The notes: generated by a model not told the origin, from the sequence alone. Numbered from the stretch's first letter, positions 18,848 to 28,202 are shown. The stretch is DNA of 32,085 nucleotides from Syntrophomonadaceae bacterium (GCA_012518685.1 JAAYRQ010000138.1:1-32085); one strand, 5' to 3'. A program made the numbers and translations.

Positions 18848-18878
18848 TGAATAATGGTTTTAGGTAAAACATATAATA
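18848..18878 (+). promoter_or_regulatory. Candidate promoter of ytxC (sigma-E-like or sigma-A)
   Basis: CATATAATA (18870-18878) preceded by TGAATAAT. An alternative reading is TTGAAT, 19-nt spacer, TATAAT. Confidence 0.35.
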
Positions 18879-18906
18879 AACTAAATTTTTTTTTGGGAGG
18901 CTTAGT

Positions 18907-19830
18907 ATGTTTTATGAATATCAAGTAACTACTATGAAAGATAGTAATTATATAATGACTGGTTTTACAGAACATTTAAAATGGTTACGAGAAAGGGGTT
19001 TTTGCTTAAATATTGATAACTATGATAATAATCAACTTTCTCAAACTTATCATCTAGAGTTACATGGTAAAAGTTATGAAAACATTTATAATGATGCTGA
19101 TATTATTTTTATTTTTAAACATCAAATGGCCCAAGTTTTGGCGGAACACATTATTGATGACTGGGAAGACAATTTATTATGGAAAGAAGTAGTAAAGACC
19201 TGTAAGGCTATTCCTAATGAGGAAAAAAGGGAAGTTTATTTTAAGGCTAGTAATTTTATGAAGAATTATAATGATAATGCAGCACTTAATATGTTAGTTA
19301 GGTATAACCGTAAAAATAAGTTAGCACATCATTTATTAGATTATATTCATAATAGTAAGTTGATGGTCTTAGAAGGCTTTATTAATTTTTGTTTGGCTGA
19401 TTATTTAGAAGAGATTAGGATAGCGGTTGATTTGGCTTTTGAAGAATATAAAAATGAGCAGGAATACAATGAGTTTGTCAAGCTTTTACGGTATTTTGTT
19501 GATACGCAGTTGCCTAAGTCTAATGAAGTGAATTTATTGATGGCAAATAACGGCATTTTCTATTTATGGGATGAGGAGGGTGTAGCTATTGAAGATAAGT
19601 ATATTAATTATTATTTAGATGATATTTTGTTAGATGATATTAATCTGGATGATATTTTGATTAGTATTTTAATAACGGTGGCTCCGCGTCACATTGTTTT
19701 GCATAATGTTAGTGCCTATTATCAAAATGAAGCTGTTAAGGCTATTCAAAGGGTTTTTGATGATAAAATTAGTTTTTGTGATAGTTGTGAAAGATGTTAT
19801 AAGTTTATTAGGGAAATGGATAGAAGCTAA
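18907..19830 (+). CDS. ytxC: Putative sporulation protein YtxC
   Basis: 307 aa with C-terminal 'LDDILISILITVAPRHIVLHN'. Located upstream of thrS, as in Bacillus (established synteny). Confidence 0.8.
   Translation: MFYEYQVTTMKDSNYIMTGFTEHLKWLRERGFCLNIDNYDNNQLSQTYHLELHGKSYENIYNDADIIFIFKHQMAQVLAEHIIDDWEDNLLWKEVVKTCKAIPNEEKREVYFKASNFMKNYNDNAALNMLVRYNRKNKLAHHLLDYIHNSKLMVLEGFINFCLADYLEEIRIAVDLAFEEYKNEQEYNEFVKLLRYFVDTQLPKSNEVNLLMANNGIFYLWDEEGVAIEDKYINYYLDDILLDDINLDDILISILITVAPRHIVLHNVSAYYQNEAVKAIQRVFDDKISFCDSCERCYKFIREMDRS
19615..19659 (+). repeat. Three imperfect 15-nt tandem repeats within ytxC
   Basis: ttagatgatattttg / ttagatgatattaat / ctggatgatattttg, encoding LDDIL-LDDIN-LDDIL. Confidence 0.7.
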
Positions 19831-19863
19831 TAGTATTTAATATATTTTGTAATAAGTAATTAG

Positions 19864-19890
19864 GGCTAGGGATAAGTTCTAGCCTTTTTT
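19864..19890 (+). terminator. Rho-independent terminator after ytxC
   Basis: ggctag-ggataagtt-ctagcc plus TTTTTT. Confidence 0.75.
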
Positions 19891-19953
19891 ATTGCGGTTT
19901 TTAAGTTTATTTGTTATATTTTTTAAGTATATTATTAATATTAGGGTGGTTTT

Positions 19954-20550
19954 ATGCTTTATTTAATAGTTATTCCTATCATTAGTGCTTTGATTGGATA
20001 TATTACTAATGTAGTAGCGATTAAGTTGTTGTTTTGGCCTAAACATCCTATTAACCTTGGTTTTTTTAAGTTACAAGGGGTTTTGCCTAAAAGGCAGGCA
20101 GAGATTGCTACTAGTGTGGGTGAATTAGTGGAGGAACAGTTATTATCGCTAGATGAAGTTTTTGATGAAGTGGATACCCCCGAAATGCATGCTAAGTTTG
20201 TGGACAAAATTAGTGATGTCTTAAAAGATAGATTGGCTAGTATTATGCCTAGTTTTTTACCGAGTAAGGTTACTAAGTTAATAATTGACAACCTTAATCG
20301 GGTCTTACGCCAAGAGGCACCGAATATTATCATACAAGTTATTAATTCGGCTAGGGATTATCTTACGGAAGAAATTAAAATTAGTGTTATAGTAGAAGAT
20401 AAGATTAATGAATTTGACTTGGATGAATTAGAGGATATGATTACGGGCATATCTTCTACGGAAATAAGATTTATTGAATTATTAGGTGGTGTCCTTGGTT
20501 TTATTATCGGCTTAGTACAGCTAGGCTTTATTTATTTATTTCCTATGTAA
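19954..20550 (+). CDS. DUF445-family membrane protein (short form)
   Basis: 'PIISALIGYITNVVAIKLLFWPKHPINLGFFKLQGVLPKRQAEIATSVGELVEEQLL' N-terminus and C-terminal TM 'LGGVLGFIIGLVQLGFIYLFPM'. Confidence 0.85.
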   Translation: MLYLIVIPIISALIGYITNVVAIKLLFWPKHPINLGFFKLQGVLPKRQAEIATSVGELVEEQLLSLDEVFDEVDTPEMHAKFVDKISDVLKDRLASIMPSFLPSKVTKLIIDNLNRVLRQEAPNIIIQVINSARDYLTEEIKISVIVEDKINEFDLDELEDMITGISSTEIRFIELLGGVLGFIIGLVQLGFIYLFPM

Positions 20551-20577
20551 TTAGTCAGTATTTAAGGAGGATTTTTT

Positions 20578-22485
20578 ATGGTTACTATTAGTTTACCCGA
20601 TGGATCAAAAAGAGAATTTGTAAAAGGGACAACTTTAATACAAGTTGCTAAAGATATTAGCTCTAATCTGGCTAAGAATGTTGTTGTAGCTGTTTTTAAC
20701 GGTGTGGAAACCGATCTGAATAGTGAGCTTTTTACGGATGGTTCTGTGGAATTTCTGGATTTTTCTGATGAAAGGGCGAAGGAAGTCTATCGCCATTCTT
20801 CCGCCCATATTTTAGCTCAAGCTGTAAAAAGGCTATGGCCTGATACTGCTTTGGCTATTGGTCCTGCTATTGATAAGGGTTATTATTATGATTTCAATAG
20901 TTCCCATACCTTTACCCCTGAAGATATGCCCTTAATTGAGAAGGAAATGAAGAAGATTATTAAGGAAAATCAACCTATTCTTAGAGAAGTGATGTCTAGG
21001 GATGAGGCTGTAGAATTTTTCGCTAGTATTAATGAACCTTTTAAGGTGGAATTAATTAAAGACCTTCCTGATGATGAAGATATTAGTTTATATAGGCAAG
21101 GGGAGTTCGTTGATTTATGCAAGGGGCCTCATTTACCTACCACAGGCAAGGTTAAGCATATTAAGCTGATGAGTTTAGCTGGTGCTTACTGGAGAGGTGA
21201 TAAAGACAATCCTATGTTACAGCGGATTTATGCTACTTCTTTTCCTACTTTGGAGGAATTGGAAGATTATATAACTAAGGTTGAAGAGGCAAAGAAGAGG
21301 GACCATCGTAAATTAGGTAAGGAATTAGGCTTGTTTGTCTTGTTAGATGAAGGACCTGGTTTCCCGTTTTTCTTACCTAAGGGTATGATTTTACGCAATG
21401 AACTGGAAAATTTCTGGCGGGAGGAACATGCCAAAGCAGGTTATAATGAAATTCGTACCCCAATTATTTTAAATAGGCAATTATGGGAAAACTCTGGACA
21501 TTGGGAACATTATCAAGAAAACATGTATTTTACTACTATAGATGAAACTGATTTTGCCATTAAGCCTATGAATTGTCCTGGTAGTATGCTGGTCTATAAG
21601 CAGAATTTGCATAGTTATCGTGAGTTTCCTTTAAGAATTGCGGAAATGGGATTGGTGCATAGGCATGAGTTGTCTGGTGCTTTACATGGCTTGATGCGGG
21701 TTCGCTCTTTTACCCAAGATGATGCCCATATTTTTATGTTACCTGAACAAATTATTGATGAAATCAAGGGCGTTATTGATTTGGTTGATAGGTTTTATAG
21801 TTTATTTGGCTTTTCTTATCATGTAGAACTTTCAACTAGACCTGAAAAAGCTATGGGCTCTGCGGAAATGTGGGATAAGGCTACTAATGCTTTAATCACT
21901 GCTTTAAATGAAAAGGGATTAACTTATAAGCTTAATGAAGGTGATGGGGCTTTTTATGGACCTAAAATTGACTTTCACCTACAGGACTCTTTAGACAGGA
22001 CTTGGCAATGTGGCACTATTCAGCTAGATTTTCAGATGCCTGAAAAGTTTGACTTAACTTATGTAGGTGAGGATGGGGAAAAACATCGGCCAGTTATGAT
22101 ACATCGGGTTATCTATGGAAGTATAGAAAGATTTATCGGTATTTTAACGGAACATTTTGCTGGGGCTTTCCCAGCTTGGTTAGCTCCTGTACAAGTTAAG
22201 GTATTGCCCATTGCGGAAAGACATCATGCTTATGCTTTAGAGATAGTTAAGATGTTGCAAAATAGTAATATCAGAGTTGAAGCTGATACAAGAAGCGAAA
22301 AAGTCGGCTATAAAATAAGGGAAGGTCAACTGCAGAAAATCCCTTATCTATTGGTGGTGGGGGATAAGGAGATAGAGGGAGCTACCATTTCTATTCGACA
22401 TCGAAAAAAAGGGGATCTAGGTTCTCAATCAGTTAAAGATTTTATTAACACCCTTAGTGAGGAAATAGGAAATAAAATTATATAA
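20578..22485 (+). CDS. thrS: Threonyl-tRNA synthetase
   Basis: TGS domain, editing-domain 'HSSAH' and 'CKGPH', catalytic 'NCPGSMLVYKQ' and 'GLMRVRSFTQDDAHIF'. Confidence 0.97.
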   Translation: MVTISLPDGSKREFVKGTTLIQVAKDISSNLAKNVVVAVFNGVETDLNSELFTDGSVEFLDFSDERAKEVYRHSSAHILAQAVKRLWPDTALAIGPAIDKGYYYDFNSSHTFTPEDMPLIEKEMKKIIKENQPILREVMSRDEAVEFFASINEPFKVELIKDLPDDEDISLYRQGEFVDLCKGPHLPTTGKVKHIKLMSLAGAYWRGDKDNPMLQRIYATSFPTLEELEDYITKVEEAKKRDHRKLGKELGLFVLLDEGPGFPFFLPKGMILRNELENFWREEHAKAGYNEIRTPIILNRQLWENSGHWEHYQENMYFTTIDETDFAIKPMNCPGSMLVYKQNLHSYREFPLRIAEMGLVHRHELSGALHGLMRVRSFTQDDAHIFMLPEQIIDEIKGVIDLVDRFYSLFGFSYHVELSTRPEKAMGSAEMWDKATNALITALNEKGLTYKLNEGDGAFYGPKIDFHLQDSLDRTWQCGTIQLDFQMPEKFDLTYVGEDGEKHRPVMIHRVIYGSIERFIGILTEHFAGAFPAWLAPVQVKVLPIAERHHAYALEIVKMLQNSNIRVEADTRSEKVGYKIREGQLQKIPYLLVVGDKEIEGATISIRHRKKGDLGSQSVKDFINTLSEEIGNKII

Positions 22486-22491
22486 AAATCT

Positions 22492-22520
22492 TTGCAAATG
22501 ATTTATTGATGTGTTAAACT
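22492..22520 (+). promoter_or_regulatory. Candidate promoter of the infC operon
   Basis: TTGCAA (22492-22497), 17-nt spacer, TGT-TAAACT. Confidence 0.45.
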
Positions 22521-22526
22521 ATTAAA

Positions 22527-22672
22527 TGGTTTTAAGTAGAAGCCTCGCTTCTCACCTTACAACGATGCTAGTTCGTAAGGTCTAGATAACTCTGATTTTT
22601 AATATATAATTTCTTATATATTATTCTTAGTTATTATTGAGCGAGATTTTTCATAAAACTCGCTTTTTTTAT
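22527..22672 (+). ncRNA. L20-type autoregulatory leader of infC-rpmI-rplT
   Basis: Structured leader directly before infC. Local hairpin agaagc/gcttct, hairpin cttac/gtaag, terminal hairpin agcgag..ctcgct + T7. The upstream 'cctcgctt' can also pair with the terminator 5' arm. Confidence 0.75.
22640..22672 (+). terminator. Attenuator terminator in the L20 leader
   Basis: agcgagattttt-cat-aaaactcgct followed by TTTTTTT, ending about 7 nt before the infC RBS. Confidence 0.8.
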
Positions 22673-22694
22673 TTTATTAGGAGGTGAACTTCTT

Positions 22695-23228
22695 ATCAGC
22701 AAGGATTGGAGAGTTAATGAGGAAATTCGGGCTAGAGAGGTAAGGCTAGTCAGTGATACAGGAGAACAACTAGGCATAGTGTCTGTTCAAGAAGCACTTG
22801 ATATGGCTATGCAAAAGGGTTTGGACTTAGTTGAGGTTGCTCCGTCTGCTAAGCCGCCAGTATGTCGTCTTATGGATTTTGGTAAATTTAAGTTTGAACA
22901 AGGAAAAAGGGAAAAAGAAGCCCGCAAAAAACAAAAAGTAATTTCGGTTAAGGAAATTAAGATGCGTCCTAATATTGAGGACCATGATTTACAAACTAAA
23001 GCAAAAAACGCCCGTAGGTTTATAGAAGCTGGGGATAAGGTCAAGGTTACGATAATGTTCAGAGGCAGACAAATAACCCATCCCGAAATTGCTGAAAAAC
23101 TTTCATATAAATTTGCCGATGTTATTTCGGATGTTTCTGTAATTGAAAAAGTACCTAAAGTTGAAGGTAGAAACATGGTAATGATTCTAGTACCTAAAAC
23201 TGATAATGATAAAAAGGAGGAAGCTTAA
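22695..23228 (+). CDS. infC: Translation initiation factor IF-3 (ATC start)
   Basis: Reading the frame upstream of track start 22779 gives (ATC)[67 protein letters not shown] aggaggtg (22679-22686) is 8 nt before ATC 22695. Confidence 0.92.
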   Translation: MSKDWRVNEEIRAREVRLVSDTGEQLGIVSVQEALDMAMQKGLDLVEVAPSAKPPVCRLMDFGKFKFEQGKREKEARKKQKVISVKEIKMRPNIEDHDLQTKAKNARRFIEAGDKVKVTIMFRGRQITHPEIAEKLSYKFADVISDVSVIEKVPKVEGRNMVMILVPKTDNDKKEEA

Positions 23229-23422
23229 TGCCTAAAATGAAAACACATAGGGGTGCTGCTAAAAGATTTAAAAAAACTGGCACTGGTAAAATAAAAAGAT
23301 CTAAAGCCTACAAAAGCCACTTATTAGGTGGTAAGACTTCAAAAAGAAAAAGAAATCTTCGTAAACCAGGACTAGTCAGTAAGCAGGAAACAAAAAGAAT
23401 TAGTAAACTAATTCCCTATTAA
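23228..23422 (+). CDS. rpmI: 50S ribosomal protein L35
   Basis: '[33 protein letters not shown]'. Confidence 0.98.
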   Translation: MPKMKTHRGAAKRFKKTGTGKIKRSKAYKSHLLGGKTSKRKRNLRKPGLVSKQETKRISKLIPY

Positions 23423-23452
23423 GCCTTAAAATTAAAAAAGGAGGTATAAGAA

Positions 23453-23809
23453 ATGCCTAGGGTAAAGCGTGGAGTAACTTCACATAAAAGACATAAAAAA
23501 GTATTAAAGGCTGCCAAGGGTTATACTGGCAGTAAGTCTAAGCTATATAGAGTCGCTAATCAGCAAGTTATGAAATCTGGAAATTATGCTTATGTGCATA
23601 GAAAGCTGAAAAAAAGGGATTTTAGAAAGTTATGGATAAGTAGAATTAATGCAGCTGCTAGGGAAAATGGCACTACATACAGTAGATTAGTACATGGTCT
23701 TAAGCTAGCGGGTGTAGATGTTAATCGTAAGGTGTTAGCTGATCTTGCAATTACAGATCCCCAAGCATTTTCGGAGTTAGCTGAACTTGCCAAACAAAAT
23801 GCTAATTAG
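23453..23809 (+). CDS. rplT: 50S ribosomal protein L20
   Basis: '[70 protein letters not shown]'. Confidence 0.98.
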   Translation: MPRVKRGVTSHKRHKKVLKAAKGYTGSKSKLYRVANQQVMKSGNYAYVHRKLKKRDFRKLWISRINAAARENGTTYSRLVHGLKLAGVDVNRKVLADLAITDPQAFSELAELAKQNAN

Positions 23810-23817
23810 CTGTTCTT

Positions 23818-23851
23818 AAAATATGGTCTATTTTTGACCATATTTTTTTAT
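23818..23851 (+). terminator. Rho-independent terminator after rplT
   Basis: aatatggtc-tattttt-gaccatattttttt. Confidence 0.88.
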
Positions 23852-23874
23852 ACTATTTTAATCAGAGGTGGATA

Positions 23875-24639
23875 GTGAAGGTCATATCTTCTAGGGATAA
23901 CCAACATATTAAGAACTGTCTTAAACTTAAACAGAAAAAATACCGTGATGATACTAAGCTCTATGTTGTTGAAGGGCAAAGAATCTATGACGAAGTTACA
24001 ACTTATAGTTCTCATAGCATTAAGCAAGTATTCGTAGTGGAAACTGAAGTCGCTAAATATAATTTTACTAGTTTATCTGCAGATATATTTATTATTAATG
24101 ATAAACTTATGCAGGAGATTAGCGATACTACTAGCCCTTCTGGTATTTTAGCTATATTAGAAAAACCCATTTGGGATATAGAAACTGTAAAACAAGAGGG
24201 TAAATTATTAGTTCTGTTAGATAATATTGCTGATCCTGGGAATGTAGGTACCATTATTAGAACCTCTGCAGCCTTTGATGTAGATGGATTATTCCTAAAT
24301 AAAGGTTGTGTTGACCCCTATAATCATAAAGTTGTGCGGGCGACAATGGGTGGAATTCTTCATTTGCCCATTTTTGCGAATATTACAATAAGTGATATTT
24401 TAGATTTTAAAAATGCTGGCTATATGCTTGTTGGTACTTCTTTAGATAATGCTATTAATTACTATGAATATGACTTTACTAGCCCGACTATTCTTGTAAT
24501 TGGCAGCGAGGCCTTTGGTATTAGTTTGGAATTGCTTAATAAATGTGATAAATTAGTGAAAATACCAATTAATCCTGCCATGGATTCGTTGAATGCAGGA
24601 GTTGCCTGTGGTATAATTTTAAGCGAAGCAAGAAAATAA
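23875..24639 (+). CDS. TrmH/SpoU-family RNA 2'-O-methyltransferase
   Basis: 'LLVLLDNIADPGNVGTIIRTSAAFDVDGLFLNKGCVDPYNHKVVRATMGGILHLPIF', 'LVIGSEAFGIS', 'KIPINPAMDSLNAGVACGIILSEARK'. Confidence 0.95.
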   Translation: MKVISSRDNQHIKNCLKLKQKKYRDDTKLYVVEGQRIYDEVTTYSSHSIKQVFVVETEVAKYNFTSLSADIFIINDKLMQEISDTTSPSGILAILEKPIWDIETVKQEGKLLVLLDNIADPGNVGTIIRTSAAFDVDGLFLNKGCVDPYNHKVVRATMGGILHLPIFANITISDILDFKNAGYMLVGTSLDNAINYYEYDFTSPTILVIGSEAFGISLELLNKCDKLVKIPINPAMDSLNAGVACGIILSEARK

Positions 24640-24674
24640 ATGGTATTTTAATATAGCAAAAATATATTACAATA

Positions 24675-24683
24675 TGTTATAAT
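24675..24683 (+). promoter_or_regulatory. Extended -10 promoter upstream of the YqzL-like ORF/T-box/pheST
   Basis: TGT TATAAT with TATAAT at 24678-24683. Confidence 0.5.
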
Positions 24684-24728
24684 TGTTGCGAAAAGGCCTA
24701 CTTTTGAGGGGAAAGGTGGACCAAGGGC

Positions 24729-24821
24729 ATGTGTAAAGATGCAGAAACTCTTTGGAGATTATTTGAAAAGTCTGGGTGTATAACCTACTATTTGTTATAC
24801 AAGATGATGGTCACCCATTAG
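24729..24821 (+). CDS. YqzL-like small protein (30 aa), not in the ORF track
   Basis: Manual translation: MCKDAETLWRLFEKSGCITYYLLYKMMVTH*. The 'W-x-L-F-x-x-[ST]-G-x-I-x-x-Y-L-L-[FY]-K' pattern resembles YqzL (W-x-x-F-x-x-T-G-x-[IV]-x-x-Y-L-L-[FY]-[KR]). G-rich RBS-like aaaggtgg precedes the ATG. Confidence 0.65.
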   Translation: MCKDAETLWRLFEKSGCITYYLLYKMMVTH

Positions 24822-24829
24822 TATTTTAA

Positions 24830-25092
24830 ATAATAAGACTAGGAACAAGACAAGTAGCTTATCTTACAACCTATACAGGGACTCTGTATTATGAACTGAA
24901 AGTACAGTTAGGGGCAGGTAAGTGAATTCACTTGGGAGTTGAAGGCTGAAAATCAATAAAGTAAGTCTATCCGGCGGTCACCGTTATCGACTTTAAGTGA
25001 GCCAATCTTTGCTTAATGGTTGGCTAAAAAGGGTGGTACCGCGGAAACCAAATATAGACTTTCGTCCCTTGTGGGGGTGAAAGTTTTTTTAT
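24830..25092 (+). promoter_or_regulatory. T-box leader upstream of pheST
   Basis: Canonical T-box 'aagggtggtaccgcgg' (25029-25044), AGTAGCTTA-type Stem I element (acaagtagctta), candidate specifier TTC (Phe) at 24927-24929 in 'gtgaaTTCactt', and terminator gactttcgtccc-ttgt-gggggtgaaag + T7. Confidence 0.93.
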
Positions 25093-25114
25093 TTTTATTT
25101 AAGGAGGAAGTGTC

Positions 25115-26137
25115 GTGTTAGAAAAGTTAGAACTAATTAAGTCTAAAGTCGAGGAAAATTTAAATAATATCAATTCTATTAGTAATTTGAATGACTTGAA
25201 GGTAAAATTATTAGGTCGCAAAGGCGAGGTAACTTTGCTACTTAGAGGACTTAAAGATATTCCTGCTGAGAAAAGAAGCGAGATAGGCAAGATTGCTAAT
25301 GAAGTTAAGATAGAGTTAGAAAAGCTTTTTATGGAGAGAGAAGAAAATATTAAGCAAAAGGCATTAGATATTAGGCTTAAGGAAGAGGAGATTGATGTTA
25401 CCTTACCTGGTTTACCCATACCATTAGGTGCCAAACATCCTTTAACTCAAATGGTGGATGAGATTAAAGATATATTTATCGGTTTGGGTTTTACGGTTGC
25501 GGAGGGACCCGAAATAGAATTAGATTATTATAATTTTGAAGCCTTGAATATTCCTCGTGAACATCCAGCACGAGATATGCAAGATTCATTTTACATATCT
25601 TCAGATATCGTGCTTAGAACCCATACTTCACCAGTACAGGTAAGAACTATGGAGGAGCTTGCTCCAAGTTTGCCTGTGAAAATAATAGTGCCTGGCAAGG
25701 TGTATCGAAGGGATGATGATGCTACACACTCCCCTATGTTCCATCAAGTAGAGGGTCTCTTAATAGATCATAATATTACTTTTGCTAATTTGAAGGGGAC
25801 TTTAATGCTATTTGCCAAAAAGGTATTTGGGAATGAACTTGAGGTAAGGTATAGACCTAGTTATTTCCCTTTTACAGAGCCTAGTGCAGAGATGGATATT
25901 TCCTGTGTTAATTGTAAAGGAGTGGGTTGTAGGGTATGTTCTTATACAGGATGGTTAGAAATACTAGGTGCAGGTATGGTTGACCCTAGGGTACTTAAAA
26001 ATGGAGGCTATGATCCTGAAAAAGTATCGGGTTTTGCTTTTGGCATGGGTGTAGAGAGGATTGCCATGCTCAAGTACGGGGTTAATGATTTAAGATTATT
26101 TTTTGATAATGATAAACGCTTTTTAAGTCAATTTTAG
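25115..26137 (+). CDS. pheS: Phenylalanyl-tRNA synthetase alpha subunit
   Basis: '[63 protein letters not shown]', '[28 protein letters not shown]'. Confidence 0.97.
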   Translation: MLEKLELIKSKVEENLNNINSISNLNDLKVKLLGRKGEVTLLLRGLKDIPAEKRSEIGKIANEVKIELEKLFMEREENIKQKALDIRLKEEEIDVTLPGLPIPLGAKHPLTQMVDEIKDIFIGLGFTVAEGPEIELDYYNFEALNIPREHPARDMQDSFYISSDIVLRTHTSPVQVRTMEELAPSLPVKIIVPGKVYRRDDDATHSPMFHQVEGLLIDHNITFANLKGTLMLFAKKVFGNELEVRYRPSYFPFTEPSAEMDISCVNCKGVGCRVCSYTGWLEILGAGMVDPRVLKNGGYDPEKVSGFAFGMGVERIAMLKYGVNDLRLFFDNDKRFLSQF

Positions 26138-26150
26138 GAGGTAAGTGTAA

Positions 26151-28202
26151 GTGAATATTTCTTTAAATTGGTTAAGTAAATATGTGGATATTAATATAGA
26201 TGAAAAGGAATTGGCTCATAAATTAACTATGGCTGGGGTTGCGGTTGAGGGGATAGAAGCAGCCCAAGGTGACCAGGTATTTGAATTAGATTTAACCCCT
26301 AATCGGGGCGATTGTTTAGGCTTAATTAATATTGCTAGAGAAGTTGCTGCTATTACTGGTGAAAAGCTTAATATCCCCCTTATTGATATTACGGAGAATA
26401 ATGAGGATATAGCTGACTACATAGATATCGAAATTGCTGATACGGATTTATGTCCTAGGTATGCAGTTAGGATTATTAAAAATGCTGAACTTAAGCCCTC
26501 ACCTGAGTGGCTACAAGAAGCTTTGATTAATTCGGGAATTAGGCCTATTAACAATATTGTTGATATTACGAATTATGTAATGCTGGAAACTAACCAGCCC
26601 CTACATGCCTTTGATTATGATTTGTTAGGTGATAATAAAAAAATATTAATCAGACGGGCTACTGATGGTGAGAAAATTATAACTTTGGATGATAATGAGC
26701 GTAATTTAGATAAGGACATGTTAGTAATTACAGATGGTGACAAGCCTATTGCCATAGCTGGTGTAATGGGGGGGCTTAATACTGAAATTAATGATAAGAC
26801 AGTTAATATTTTAATCGAATCAGCTAATTTTTCGGCCATTAGTGTAAGAAAAACCTCTAAAAAAGTAGGATTAAGAAGTGATGCCTCCATGCGTTTTGAA
26901 AAGGGAGTAGATGTTAACGGGGTTATTTATGCTGCTAACCGTGCTAGCCAATTAATTCAAGAATTAGCTGGGGGGGAAGTAGTTGGAGGAGTTTTAGATG
27001 TATATCCTAAAGTGCTTCCTAACCACCATATTACTTTACGAATTAAGAAGGTTAATGATTTGTTAGGTACTAATCTCAGTTTAGATGAAATCGAAAAATA
27101 CTTGTTGAATCTTAATTTTAAAGTCGAAAGAAAGGGGTATAACTTATTTGTAGAGATTCCGACTTATCGCCCAGATTTAGAGATTGAAGTTGATTTAATC
27201 GAAGAAATTGCACGATTATATGGTTATGAAAATATAGCTGCAACCCTTCCCCAAGGTACGACCTCGCAAGGGGGGCTAGATGAATACCAGAAGTATAAGA
27301 AAAAGGTTACTGCTATATTATCTAAGTATATGTACGAAGTAGTTAATTATAGTTTTATTAATAACCATATATATGACAAGTTATTAATGCCTAATGATAG
27401 TGACTTAAGGCAGGTGGTCAAGGTGGCTAATCCTTTATCTGAAGAACAAGGGGTAATGAGGACTCTATTATTGTCTGGTTTATTAGATAATATTAGTAAG
27501 AATTTAGCTAGACAGAATAATAGTTTAAGCTTTTTTGAAATAGGTTCTGTTTTTATGCCTAAGTCGGAAGGCTTGCCTATAGAAATATTAAAAATAGGCG
27601 GTATTGTAAGTGGACAGGGAGAAATTAATTGGCTTAAACATAATGTCGATTATGATTTTTTCTACTTAAAGGGTATTTTGGAGAACTTATTTTTTGAACT
27701 AGGTGTGAGTGAGTATGAATTTGTAGCTTTTAATGATGTCAGCTATCATCCTGGGAGAAATGCGAAGATTCTTATTAAAGGACAAAAATTAGGTGTTATA
27801 GGGGAAGTACATCCTACTGTGTTAGAAAACTTCGACATTAAGCAGAAGGCCTCTGCATTTGAGCTGGATTTAGATGCATTATATAAGCTCACTACTACTA
27901 AAGCTAGGTTAGAGACTATAACAAAATATCCTGCTGTAGAACGAGATATTGCTATTATAATTGCTAAGGACATTACCGCGACTAGGATTGTTAATGATAT
28001 TAAAGGAAATGGTACTAGTCTTCTCAAAGATGTAATAGTATTTGACATATATACTGGTGAGCAAGTTCCAGATGGATATAAGAGTGTAGCTTTGAAATTA
28101 AAATTCCAAGCAACTGAAAAAACCCTTACTGAAGGGGAAGTTAATGAAATAGTGAAGAATATTTTAAGTAGCCTTAATGAACTAGGCGGTAAACTAAGAT
28201 AA
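26151..28202 (+). CDS. pheT: Phenylalanyl-tRNA synthetase beta subunit (short form)
   Basis: 'MNISLNWLSKYVDINID', 'ELDLTPNRGDCLGLINIAREVAAITGE', C-terminal ferredoxin-like 'KYPAVERDIAIIIA'. The N-terminal EMAP/tRNA-binding insertion of longer PheT appears absent (683 aa). Confidence 0.95.
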   Translation: MNISLNWLSKYVDINIDEKELAHKLTMAGVAVEGIEAAQGDQVFELDLTPNRGDCLGLINIAREVAAITGEKLNIPLIDITENNEDIADYIDIEIADTDLCPRYAVRIIKNAELKPSPEWLQEALINSGIRPINNIVDITNYVMLETNQPLHAFDYDLLGDNKKILIRRATDGEKIITLDDNERNLDKDMLVITDGDKPIAIAGVMGGLNTEINDKTVNILIESANFSAISVRKTSKKVGLRSDASMRFEKGVDVNGVIYAANRASQLIQELAGGEVVGGVLDVYPKVLPNHHITLRIKKVNDLLGTNLSLDEIEKYLLNLNFKVERKGYNLFVEIPTYRPDLEIEVDLIEEIARLYGYENIAATLPQGTTSQGGLDEYQKYKKKVTAILSKYMYEVVNYSFINNHIYDKLLMPNDSDLRQVVKVANPLSEEQGVMRTLLLSGLLDNISKNLARQNNSLSFFEIGSVFMPKSEGLPIEILKIGGIVSGQGEINWLKHNVDYDFFYLKGILENLFFELGVSEYEFVAFNDVSYHPGRNAKILIKGQKLGVIGEVHPTVLENFDIKQKASAFELDLDALYKLTTTKARLETITKYPAVERDIAIIIAKDITATRIVNDIKGNGTSLLKDVIVFDIYTGEQVPDGYKSVALKLKFQATEKTLTEGEVNEIVKNILSSLNELGGKLR

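Noticed and set aside
19954-20550. DUF445 gene as a truncated or frameshifted pseudogene
   Set aside because: Although shorter than YheB-type DUF445 proteins, it has both an N-terminal and a C-terminal TM and ends cleanly before thrS. Short-form DUF445 proteins are plausible.
24690-24830. Leader region before the T-box as a 6S-like or other ncRNA, or as a Phe-rich attenuator peptide
   Set aside because: The encoded peptide matches a YqzL-like pattern and contains only one Phe. I could not draw a convincing 6S-type fold by eye.
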